A DNA stretch of 6,977 nt from Gaiellasilicea sp035553355 (GTDB taxonomy: Bacteria > Actinomycetota > Thermoleophilia > Gaiellales > Gaiellaceae). The notes below the pieces were generated by a model. The model was not told the origin of the DNA, searched no databases, and saw only the letters and a program-made list of their open reading frames with translations. The translations under genes and the position numbers were made by a program. The stretch is taken from contig DATMJW010000084.1 of assembly GCA_035553355.1 (NCBI GenBank), positions 1 to 6,977 of the forward strand, in the 5' to 3' direction. Of this stretch, positions 1 through 4,503 are shown piece after piece. Within the stretch, counting starts at the first letter, position 1; every line of letters begins with the position of its first letter.

Positions 1-86
1 CGCGGTGGCGCGGCCGCGCAGGTGCAGGCGGCCGCCTCGCCGGCCAGCACGAGCGCCGCGACCGCCGCGAGCAGGAGCCGGATCAG
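1..86 (-). CDS. Possible start of a secreted Cys-X-Cys protein (partial, start codon uncertain)
   Basis: Directly after the thiolase stop, in a different minus-strand frame, an open frame runs to the window edge. It reads Leu-Ile-Arg, then a strongly hydrophobic Leu/Ala/Val stretch, then GEAAA followed by CTCAAAPP. This looks like a signal peptide with an AAA cleavage site just before a Cys-Thr-Cys at the mature N terminus. No ATG, GTG or TTG lies upstream of the hydrophobic stretch in this frame. The start would have to be a CTG (84-86 overlaps the thiolase TGA, another lies a few codons in), or translation would have to be coupled to the thiolase stop. A GAGG sits just upstream. Only 28 codons are visible, so no family can be assigned. 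It could also be chance hydrophobic coding in Ala/Leu-rich DNA. Confidence 0.3.
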   Translation of the reverse strand, partial: MIRLLLAAVAALVLAGEAAACTCAAAPP

Positions 87-1234
87 ACCTCGATCAGGAG
101 CGCGTCGCCCTGCCCGCCGCCCGAGCAGATCGCGGCGAGGCCGAGCCCGCCGCCCTGGCGCCGGAGCTCGTGCACCATCGTCCCGACGATCCGCCCGCCA
201 CTCGCGCCGATCGGGTGCCCGAGCGCGACGGCGCCGCCGTTCACGTTCACGATCTCCTCGTCGGCGCCGAGCATCCGCGTCGAGTTCACGGCGACCGACG
301 AGAACGCCTCGTTGATCTCCACGCGCTTCACGTCGTCGATCGACTTTCCCGCCTTTTCGAGCGCACGGTGACCGGCGCGCGCAGGGGTGCGGGCGAGGTA
401 CTTGAACTCGTCGGCCACGTACGCCTGCGCGAGGATCGTCGCGAGCACCGGCAGGCCGCGACGGCGCGCGAACTCCTCCGACGCGACGATCACGCACGAG
501 GCGCCGTCGTTCACGCCCGGCGCATTCCCGGCGGTCGTCGTGCCCTCGGGGTCGAACACCGGCTTCAGCTTCGCGAGCGACTCGAGCGACGTGTCGCGGC
601 GCACGCTCTCGTCGGCCTTCAGCTCGTCAACGGGGAAGATCTCGTCGTCGAACCGCCCCGCGTCCTGGGCCGCCGTCGCGCGCTCGTGCGACCGGTAGGC
701 CCACCCGTCCTGTTCCTCACGGCTGATCCCGAGCTCGCGGGACACGAGCGAGTTGTGCTGGACCATGTGCAGCTGGTCGTACGCGTCGGTGAGGCCGTCG
801 TAGATCATCGAGTCGAAGATCTCGCCGTGTCCGAGGCGGTACCCGAAGCGCGCCTTCCGGAGGAAGTACGGCGCGTTCGACATCGACTCCATCCCGCCGG
901 TCACGACGAGCTCGTGCTCGCCGGCGCGGATCATCGCGTCTGCGATCTCGACCGCGCGGATGGACGACGCACACACCTTGTTGATCGTGTCCGCCGGGAT
1001 CTCGATCGGCAGCCCGGCGCCGACGGCCGCCTGGCGTGCGGGCGCCTGCCCCGCGCCGCCCTGCAGCACCTGCCCCATCACGACGTACTCGGGCTCGTGG
1101 GGCTCGAGGCCGACGCGCTCCATGGCGTTCCGGATCGCGAGCGCGCCGAGCTCGGTCGCCGAGTACTTGGCGAGGCCGCCGCCGAGCTTCCCGAACGGCG
1201 TGCGGACGGCGGCGACGATCACCGAGCGTGTCAC
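83..1234 (-). CDS. Acetyl-CoA C-acyltransferase (thiolase)
   Basis: This 383-residue protein has the full length of a thiolase-superfamily enzyme, which joins or cleaves acyl-CoA and acetyl-CoA in the cytoplasm. Visible motifs are the acylated nucleophile Cys88 in NKVCASS, the NEAF segment (308-311), the catalytic His340 in GHPIGASG, and the proton-transfer Cys370 in CSGGGQG. GGMESMSNAPY (113-123) and GNAPGVNDGA (236-245) are also typical. The GTG start at 1234 gives the usual N terminus (TRSVIVAAVRTPFGK). Only a weak AGGG lies upstream, but a TAGGGT -10 box ends 6 nt before the GTG, which suggests a leaderless transcript. The usual MGxTAEN-like segment of thiolase II reads MVQHNS (157-162) here, so chain-length preference is uncertain. 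It could be an acetoacetyl-CoA thiolase or a beta-oxidation 3-ketoacyl-CoA thiolase; no partner gene decides this. Confidence 0.93.
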   Translation of the reverse strand: MTRSVIVAAVRTPFGKLGGGLAKYSATELGALAIRNAMERVGLEPHEPEYVVMGQVLQGGAGQAPARQAAVGAGLPIEIPADTINKVCASSIRAVEIADAMIRAGEHELVVTGGMESMSNAPYFLRKARFGYRLGHGEIFDSMIYDGLTDAYDQLHMVQHNSLVSRELGISREEQDGWAYRSHERATAAQDAGRFDDEIFPVDELKADESVRRDTSLESLAKLKPVFDPEGTTTAGNAPGVNDGASCVIVASEEFARRRGLPVLATILAQAYVADEFKYLARTPARAGHRALEKAGKSIDDVKRVEINEAFSSVAVNSTRMLGADEEIVNVNGGAVALGHPIGASGGRIVGTMVHELRRQGGGLGLAAICSGGGQGDALLIEV

Positions 1235-1240
1235 GACCGA

Positions 1241-1246
1241 ACCCTA
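1241..1246 (-). promoter_or_regulatory. Putative -10 box (TAGGGT) for a leaderless thiolase transcript
   Basis: Read on the minus strand, TAGGGT fits the actinobacterial TANNNT -10 consensus. It is followed by exactly 6 nt (TCGGTC) and then the GTG start, so transcription would begin at or next to the start codon. No convincing -35 hexamer lies 16-19 bp upstream, so the call rests on the -10 and its spacing only. Confidence 0.38.
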
Positions 1247-1329
1247 GCGTCAGCGCTCGCGGCGGCGGAGCGAGAACGCAGGACGTTTCGGACGTGCACA
1301 CCGCGGAATCCCGGCTTCGCCAACGCGAC

Positions 1330-1338
1330 AGGAGGAGG
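1330..1338 (+). promoter_or_regulatory. Strong ribosome binding site for the acidic microprotein
   Basis: AGGAGGAGG contains two overlapping perfect AGGAGG Shine-Dalgarno cores. The GTG at 1344 starts 5 nt after the last base and 8 nt after the first core. The nearer ATG (1339-1341) abuts the Shine-Dalgarno sequence and opens a frame that stops after ten codons, so this site selects the GTG. No clear -10/-35 pair is visible between 1235 and 1329. Confidence 0.75.
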
Positions 1339-1343
1339 ATGCG

Positions 1344-1490
1344 GTGTCCAGCTTTCCCGAGGAGTGGGTGAACGAGCAGCCCGGCGGCGACGACGAGGAC
1401 GCAGCGGGCATGGAGGGCGTGGGCCAGGAGCTCGGCCTCGACGAGGAGGAGGAGCTCGAGCTCGACGAGGACGACGAGGAGCTCGCCTAG
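1344..1490 (+). CDS. Extremely acidic 48-residue microprotein of unknown function
   Basis: GTG start, TAG stop, 48 residues. It begins MSSFPEEWVNEQPGG and continues into a Glu/Asp-rich tail (LDEEEELELDEDDEELA). By direct count 21 of 48 residues are Asp or Glu, and there is no Lys, Arg or His, giving a net charge near -21. There is no signal peptide, membrane segment or cysteine; Phe4 and Trp8 are the only aromatic residues. The strong AGGAGGAGG site 5 nt upstream and the almost uniform G/C at third positions (TTT and GCA are the exceptions) argue that it is translated. It is divergent from the thiolase and convergent with the M42 peptidase, with 4 nt between stop codons. I do not recognise a family. 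A polyanionic role such as binding a basic protein surface, metal or a nucleic-acid-binding protein is speculation. The alternative is chance coding in GAG/GAC-repetitive DNA. Confidence 0.68.
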   Translation: MSSFPEEWVNEQPGGDDEDAAGMEGVGQELGLDEEEELELDEDDEELA

Positions 1491-1494
1491 AGGG

Positions 1495-2523
1495 CTAGCG
1501 ACGCAGGTCGAGCCCGGCGTCGAGTCGGCGCGCGAAGGCAACGATGAGCCGGATCGCGGCTTCGAGGTCGGCGAGGTCGACGATCTCGATCGGGGAATGC
1601 ATGTTCCGCAGCGGGACGGAGACGAGCGCCGTCGCGACGCCGCCACGCGAGAGGAAGGTGTCGTCCGCGTCCGTGTACGTCTTCATCCCGGTCTCGACGG
1701 TGTGGCGGATGCCCTCCGCGTCCGCCGTCTCGACGAGCAGCTCGAAGAGCCGTGGGTGCACGGCGGGCCCGCGGAAGAGCGCGGGTCCACCGCCGAGGCG
1801 GTGGTCGCCGCCCTCGTCCGCGTCGCCCGCGGGGACGTCCGTCGCGTAGGTGACGTCGAGGACGAGCGCGACGTCGGGACGAAGTGCGTGCGCGACGGCG
1901 CTCGCGCCCGCGTGCCCCAGCTCCTCGTGCGCGCTCGCGACGACGGCCACGTCCGCCGCCACGGGCGTCTCCGCGAGCCGGCGCAGCGCCTCGACGGCGA
2001 TGTAGACGCACGCGCGGTTGTCGAGGTTCCGCGACGCGATGCGCCCGTTCGCGAGCTCGACCGGCTCCGCCGCCACCACCATCGGATCGCCGGGCCGGAC
2101 GAGGCGGCGCGCGTCGTCGCCGTCCCGCGCCCCGATGTCGACGAAGAGGTCGCTCCACTCCTTCTTGTCGTTGTCCTTCGACGTGGCGGCGACGACACCG
2201 TGGACGATCCCGTTCGCGGTCGCGATCGCGACACGCTGGCCGTAGCCGACCCCCGCACGCCAGACTCCGAGCGTGTGCACCGGGATCAGGCCGTCGTCGC
2301 GCACGTGGGCGACTGCGAGCCCGATCACGTCGAGGTGCGCGAAGATCGCGAGCGTCGGCCCGCCACCGCTGCCGGGGCGCCGCAGGATCAGGTTGCCGAC
2401 CGTGTCCGTCTCGGCGGACGCGAGCCCGTCCACGGCCGCGCGGACGGCGTCGAAGGCGAGGTGCTCGTGGCCGGAGGGCCCGTGCGCCCGCAGGAGCGAG
2501 TCGAGGAGCGGCGGGATCGTCAT
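1495..2523 (-). CDS. M42-family metallo-aminopeptidase (FrvX/glutamyl aminopeptidase-like)
   Basis: This 342-residue protein matches the family's usual length. M42 enzymes are cytoplasmic dinuclear-metal aminopeptidases that form large tetrahedral shells and trim peptides. Candidate metal and catalytic residues are all present: His63 and Asp65 in FAHLDVIG, the bridging Asp168 in SRNLDNR, the general base Glu200 and ligand Glu201 in AHEELG, Asp223 in LVLDVTYATD, and His309 in NMHSPIE. The SKDNDKKEWSDLFVDIGA-type region (115-132) matches the family insertion before the second half of the catalytic domain. The usual AHMDEIG motif has Val at the Glu position. The ATG at 2523 gives the standard N terminus; a TAGACT -10 box lies 7 nt upstream, suggesting a leaderless mRNA. 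It runs divergently from the trp operon. A cellulase/endoglucanase name, sometimes attached to this family, is unlikely to be meaningful. Confidence 0.92.
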   Translation of the reverse strand: MTIPPLLDSLLRAHGPSGHEHLAFDAVRAAVDGLASAETDTVGNLILRRPGSGGGPTLAIFAHLDVIGLAVAHVRDDGLIPVHTLGVWRAGVGYGQRVAIATANGIVHGVVAATSKDNDKKEWSDLFVDIGARDGDDARRLVRPGDPMVVAAEPVELANGRIASRNLDNRACVYIAVEALRRLAETPVAADVAVVASAHEELGHAGASAVAHALRPDVALVLDVTYATDVPAGDADEGGDHRLGGGPALFRGPAVHPRLFELLVETADAEGIRHTVETGMKTYTDADDTFLSRGGVATALVSVPLRNMHSPIEIVDLADLEAAIRLIVAFARRLDAGLDLRR

Positions 2524-2551
2524 TGCCGGGAGTCTAGGGAGCGGCTACTGT
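2523..2551 (+). promoter_or_regulatory. trp operon promoter (TTGCCG - 17 bp - TACTGT)
   Basis: TTGCCG at 2523-2528 and TACTGT at 2546-2551 are separated by 17 bp, the optimal housekeeping-sigma spacing. The -10 fits TANNNT exactly. Transcription would start about 2558-2559, at the GTG that opens the Trp-rich leader peptide, making it leaderless. The -35 shares position 2523 with the first base of the divergent peptidase start codon. No repressor operator was recognised. Confidence 0.65.
2531..2536 (-). promoter_or_regulatory. Putative -10 box (TAGACT) for a leaderless M42 peptidase transcript
   Basis: On the minus strand TAGACT fits TANNNT and is followed by 7 nt (CCCGGCA) and then the ATG, the spacing expected for a leaderless start. 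The -35 region 17-19 bp upstream has no good TTG. The box lies inside the 17-bp spacer of the trp promoter on the other strand, so the two promoters could not be occupied at once. Confidence 0.42.
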
Positions 2552-2558
2552 GCCGTTC

Positions 2559-2630
2559 GTGACCTCGCTCCCCCGCACCTGGCACTGGGCCTGGCGCCTC
2601 GGGCGGAGCGGGAGCCTGCGCCGGTCCTGA
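2559..2630 (+). CDS. trpL: trp operon leader peptide (attenuator control peptide)
   Basis: A 23-residue reading frame (GTG start, TGA stop at 2628-2630) carries three Trp codons in alternation at 2580-2582, 2586-2588 and 2592-2594, giving TWHWAW, followed by an Arg/Gly/Ser tail. Trp is rare and TGG codons are otherwise sparse here, so three in five codons just upstream of trpE is a strong signature of a trp attenuator leader. Ribosomes starved of Trp-tRNA would stall on them. The start is placed at 2559 because a -10 box ends 7 nt before it (leaderless). An in-frame GTG at 2550 with AGGGAG 8 nt upstream would give 26 residues if transcription began further upstream. The stop codon lies inside RNA segment 2 of the attenuator, as in classical trp leaders. 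The peptide is presumably degraded after acting in cis. Confidence 0.85.
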   Translation: MTSLPRTWHWAWRLGRSGSLRRS

Positions 2631-2664
2631 CGGCGCGCGACAACCCGCTTCGCTCACCGGGACC
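2586..2664 (+). promoter_or_regulatory. trp attenuator: competing 1:2 and 2:3 (antiterminator) RNA helices
   Basis: Base pairing worked out by hand. Segment 1 pairs with segment 2 as 2591-2597 with 2618-2624 (7 bp, one G-U) plus 2586-2589 with 2626-2629 across one mismatch; segment 1 contains the second and third Trp codons. Segment 2 can instead pair with segment 3: 2623-2629 with 2658-2664 (7 bp, one G-U), which is the antiterminator. Segment 3 (2659-2665) is also the 5' arm of the terminator. Stalling at Trp codons hides segment 1, frees segment 2 and forms 2:3, giving read-through. A ribosome that reaches the stop codon covers segment 2 and allows termination. The logic is that of classical trp attenuation; the structures are inferred, not measured. 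Confidence 0.75.
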
Positions 2665-2680
2665 CGAGAGGGTCTCTTTT
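2659..2680 (+). terminator. Intrinsic terminator of the trp attenuator (3:4 hairpin)
   Basis: A 7-bp stem pairs 2659-2665 (GGGACCC) with 2670-2676 (GGGTCTC, one G-U), closed by the GNRA tetraloop GAGA (2666-2669) and followed at once by TTTT (2677-2680). This is the only T4 run in the leader and stands out in such GC-rich DNA. It lies 7 nt before the trpE start. The only purine-rich Shine-Dalgarno-like sequence for trpE (GAGAGGG, 2666-2672) is in the loop and 3' arm, so the hairpin could also reduce trpE translation. Confidence 0.8.
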
Positions 2681-2686
2681 CGTTCC

Positions 2687-3940
2687 GTGACACCGACCGC
2701 ACACATCGCCACCGACCTGCTCACGCCACTCGGCGCATACCTCCGCCTGCGCGAGGGCGCGCGCGCGAGCTTCCTGCTCGAATCGGTGGAGCAGGGGCGG
2801 CTCGGCCGCCACTCGTTCATCGGCTCCGGGACGCGCCTGGTGTCGTTCGAGGAGGCGGAGACGGTCGACGAGCCGGTCGTCGGCTACCTCGCCTACGACC
2901 ACGTCGCGAAGCTCGAGCCGACGGTGCCGCTTCCGGACGAGGGGCCGTCGCTGCCGGAGAGCCGCTTCGTCGTCGCTGACACGCTCGTCCGCTACGACCA
3001 CGGCAGCGGCACGGCGGCCGTCCTCGCGGGCGATCCGGACGACGTGGAGGCGCGGCTCGAGCGAGAGCTTGTGTTGAAACAACACAAAGTCTCGGACGCA
3101 GCCCCTCCTTCCGAGACGGTGCGGGTTCCGGACAGGGAGACGTACGAGGCCGGGGTGCGCCGCGCGCAGGAGCACATCCGCGCCGGCGATGCCTTCCAGA
3201 TCGTCCTCTCGCAGCGCGCGGAGCGGCGGACGGACGTGACTGCGGTCGAGCTGTACCGGGCGCTCCGCCGGGTGAACCCGTCGCCGTACCTCTTCCTGCT
3301 CGAGCTCGATCGCGACGCGCCGGCCGGCCTCGCGCTCGTCGGCAGCTCGCCGGAGACGCTCGTCAAGTGCGAGGGCGGCCGCGCCAGCCTCAACCCGATC
3401 GCGGGGACGACGCACCCGGGCGAGGGCGATGCCGCACGGCTCCTCGAATCAGAGAAGGACCGCGCCGAGCACGTGATGCTCGTCGACCTCGGCCGCAACG
3501 ACCTCTCGCGTGTCTGCGTCCCCGGCAGCGTCCGGGTCGCGCGTCTCCTCGAGCCCGAGCGCTTCTCGCACGTGACGCACCTCGTCTCCGAGGTCGTCGG
3601 CGAACTGCGCGACGAGGTGACGCCGTACGACCTCCTGCGCGCGTGCTTCCCCGCGGGCACGGTCTCCGGCGCCCCGAAGGTGCGGGCGATGCAGATCGTC
3701 TCGGAGCTCGAGGGGTACCGCCGCGGGCCGTACGCGGGCGCGGTCGGCTACGTGCTGCCCGACGGGACGATGGACACGTGCATCGCGATCCGCACCGTCG
3801 TCCTCTCAGACGGCGTGGCGCGGCTGCAGGCAGGCGCGGGGATCGTCGCCGACTCCCACCCGGCGGCGGAGCACCAGGAGTGCCTGAACAAGCTCGCGGC
3901 ACTCGAGGCGGCGCTCGACCTCGCGGAGGACGCGCGATGA
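2687..3940 (+). CDS. trpE: Anthranilate synthase component I
   Basis: TrpE converts chorismate, with ammonia supplied by TrpG, to anthranilate and pyruvate, the committed step of tryptophan synthesis. The protein is 417 residues, at the short end of the family. The N-terminal domain keeps the tryptophan feedback-site signature LLES (30-33) and RHSFIG (41-46), so allosteric inhibition by Trp is expected. The chorismate-binding domain (about 150-410) shows NPIAGT (236-241), AEHVMLVDLGRND (260-272), FPAGTVSGAPK (321-331), GPYAGAVGY (347-355) and QAGAGIVADS (381-390). GTG 2687 is chosen because it lies after the attenuator and gives a normal N terminus; no earlier start is usable without overlapping the terminator. 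Its Shine-Dalgarno sequence is weak and about 15 nt away. An AT-rich palindrome is embedded in the interdomain linker (residues 126-136). trpG overlaps by 4 nt. Confidence 0.95.
   Translation: MTPTAHIATDLLTPLGAYLRLREGARASFLLESVEQGRLGRHSFIGSGTRLVSFEEAETVDEPVVGYLAYDHVAKLEPTVPLPDEGPSLPESRFVVADTLVRYDHGSGTAAVLAGDPDDVEARLERELVLKQHKVSDAAPPSETVRVPDRETYEAGVRRAQEHIRAGDAFQIVLSQRAERRTDVTAVELYRALRRVNPSPYLFLLELDRDAPAGLALVGSSPETLVKCEGGRASLNPIAGTTHPGEGDAARLLESEKDRAEHVMLVDLGRNDLSRVCVPGSVRVARLLEPERFSHVTHLVSEVVGELRDEVTPYDLLRACFPAGTVSGAPKVRAMQIVSELEGYRRGPYAGAVGYVLPDGTMDTCIAIRTVVLSDGVARLQAGAGIVADSHPAAEHQECLNKLAALEAALDLAEDAR
3062..3094 (+). repeat. AT-rich palindrome inside the trpE linker
   Basis: The core TTGTGTTGAAACAACACAA (3069-3087) is a perfect inverted repeat of 8 bp around AAA. 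Outside a 2-nt mismatch on each side, CGAGA (3062-3066) pairs with TCTCG (3090-3094), so an RNA hairpin of 5 + 8 bp is possible. It encodes TrpE residues 126-136 (LVLKQHKV with flanks) using codons (CTT, TTG, AAA, CAA) that are scarce elsewhere in the gene. No T tract follows, so it is not a standard terminator. It could be a transcription-factor operator, a dispersed palindromic element inserted in frame, or an RNA element. Confidence 0.7.
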
Positions 3941-4503
3941 AGGTGCTCATGCTCGACAACTACGACTCCTTCACCTACAACCTCGTGCACCTGCTCGAGC
4001 AGCTCGGCGCTGAGGTCGTCGTGCACCGCAACGACGCCCTCTCCGTCGAGGACGCGGAGGCGCTCGAGCCGACGCACGTCGTCGTCTCCCCCGGCCCCGG
4101 CCGACCGTCCGGCGCGGGTGTCTCCGTGGAGCTGATCCGGCGGCTCGGACCGCGCGTGCCGACGCTCGGGGTGTGCCTCGGGCACCAGGCGATCGTGGAG
4201 GCGTTCGGCGGCGAGGTCGGGCAGGCGCGCGCGCTGCTGCACGGGAAGGCTTCTCCGGTCGAGCACGACGGACGCGGCGTCTTCGCCGGCCTGCCGCAGC
4301 GTTTCGAGGCGGGCCGGTACCACTCGCTCGCCGCGACGCGCGTCCCCGACGAGCTCGAGATCTCCGCCCGCACCCCGGACGGCGAGGTGATGGGCGTCCG
4401 CCACCGGGAGCTGCCGGTGGAGGGCGTCCAGTTCCATCCGGAGAGCGTGCTCACCCCGCTCGGGCCGGAGCTCCTCCGCAACTTCCTGGAGCGGCGGCCG
4501 TGA
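3937..4503 (+). CDS. trpG: Anthranilate synthase component II (glutamine amidotransferase)
   Basis: This 188-residue class I glutamine amidotransferase hydrolyses glutamine and channels ammonia to TrpE; the two form the anthranilate synthase complex. The nucleophile is Cys80 in GVCLGHQ, and the triad is completed by His167 and Glu169 in QFHPES. The N-terminal LDNYDSFTYNL and the oxyanion-region SPGPGRP (51-57) are typical of TrpG/PabA. ATG overlaps the trpE stop as ATGA (3937-3940), with GGAGGA (3925-3930) 6 nt upstream, so translation is probably coupled to trpE to keep subunits balanced. TrpG and PabA proteins are hard to tell apart by sequence. If no separate pabA exists in the genome, this subunit could also serve p-aminobenzoate synthesis; its position argues for TrpG as the main role. 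Confidence 0.95.
   Translation: MKVLMLDNYDSFTYNLVHLLEQLGAEVVVHRNDALSVEDAEALEPTHVVVSPGPGRPSGAGVSVELIRRLGPRVPTLGVCLGHQAIVEAFGGEVGQARALLHGKASPVEHDGRGVFAGLPQRFEAGRYHSLAATRVPDELEISARTPDGEVMGVRHRELPVEGVQFHPESVLTPLGPELLRNFLERRP

Noticed and set aside
1339..1371. ATG at 1339 as a start after the AGGAGGAGG
   Set aside because: It directly abuts the Shine-Dalgarno sequence (no spacer) and stops after ten codons; the GTG at 1344 has good spacing and a 48-codon frame.
1452..1463. 12-bp palindrome GAGCTCGAGCTC
   Set aside because: Follows from repeated Glu-Leu codons (GAG CTC) in the acidic microprotein; no sign of a separate function.
5..1498. Long plus-strand open frame antisense to the thiolase
   Set aside because: Composition is Arg/Ala/Asp-rich with no recognisable motif, and it lies opposite a clear thiolase. 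In GC-rich DNA the antisense frame is often open by chance.
1484..1500. Possible bidirectional terminator between the convergent microprotein and M42 genes
   Set aside because: The stem (CGCCTAG/CTAGCG) has a bulge and no T tract on either strand; too weak to call.
1597..2562. Plus-strand open frame antisense to the M42 peptidase, and other overlapping frames in 1487-2258
   Set aside because: No motif and no ribosome site; the minus-strand M42 enzyme has all metal ligands in place.
2550..2630. Longer trpL starting at GTG 2550 with AGGGAG at 2536-2541
   Set aside because: Possible, but the TTGCCG-17-TACTGT promoter would start the RNA downstream of both the AGGGAG and this GTG. Kept only as an alternative start.
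2559..2686. T-box riboswitch controlling trpE
   Set aside because: The leader is too short (about 128 nt), with no T-box core or specifier-loop layout; the Trp codons in a real frame and the competing helices fit attenuation better.
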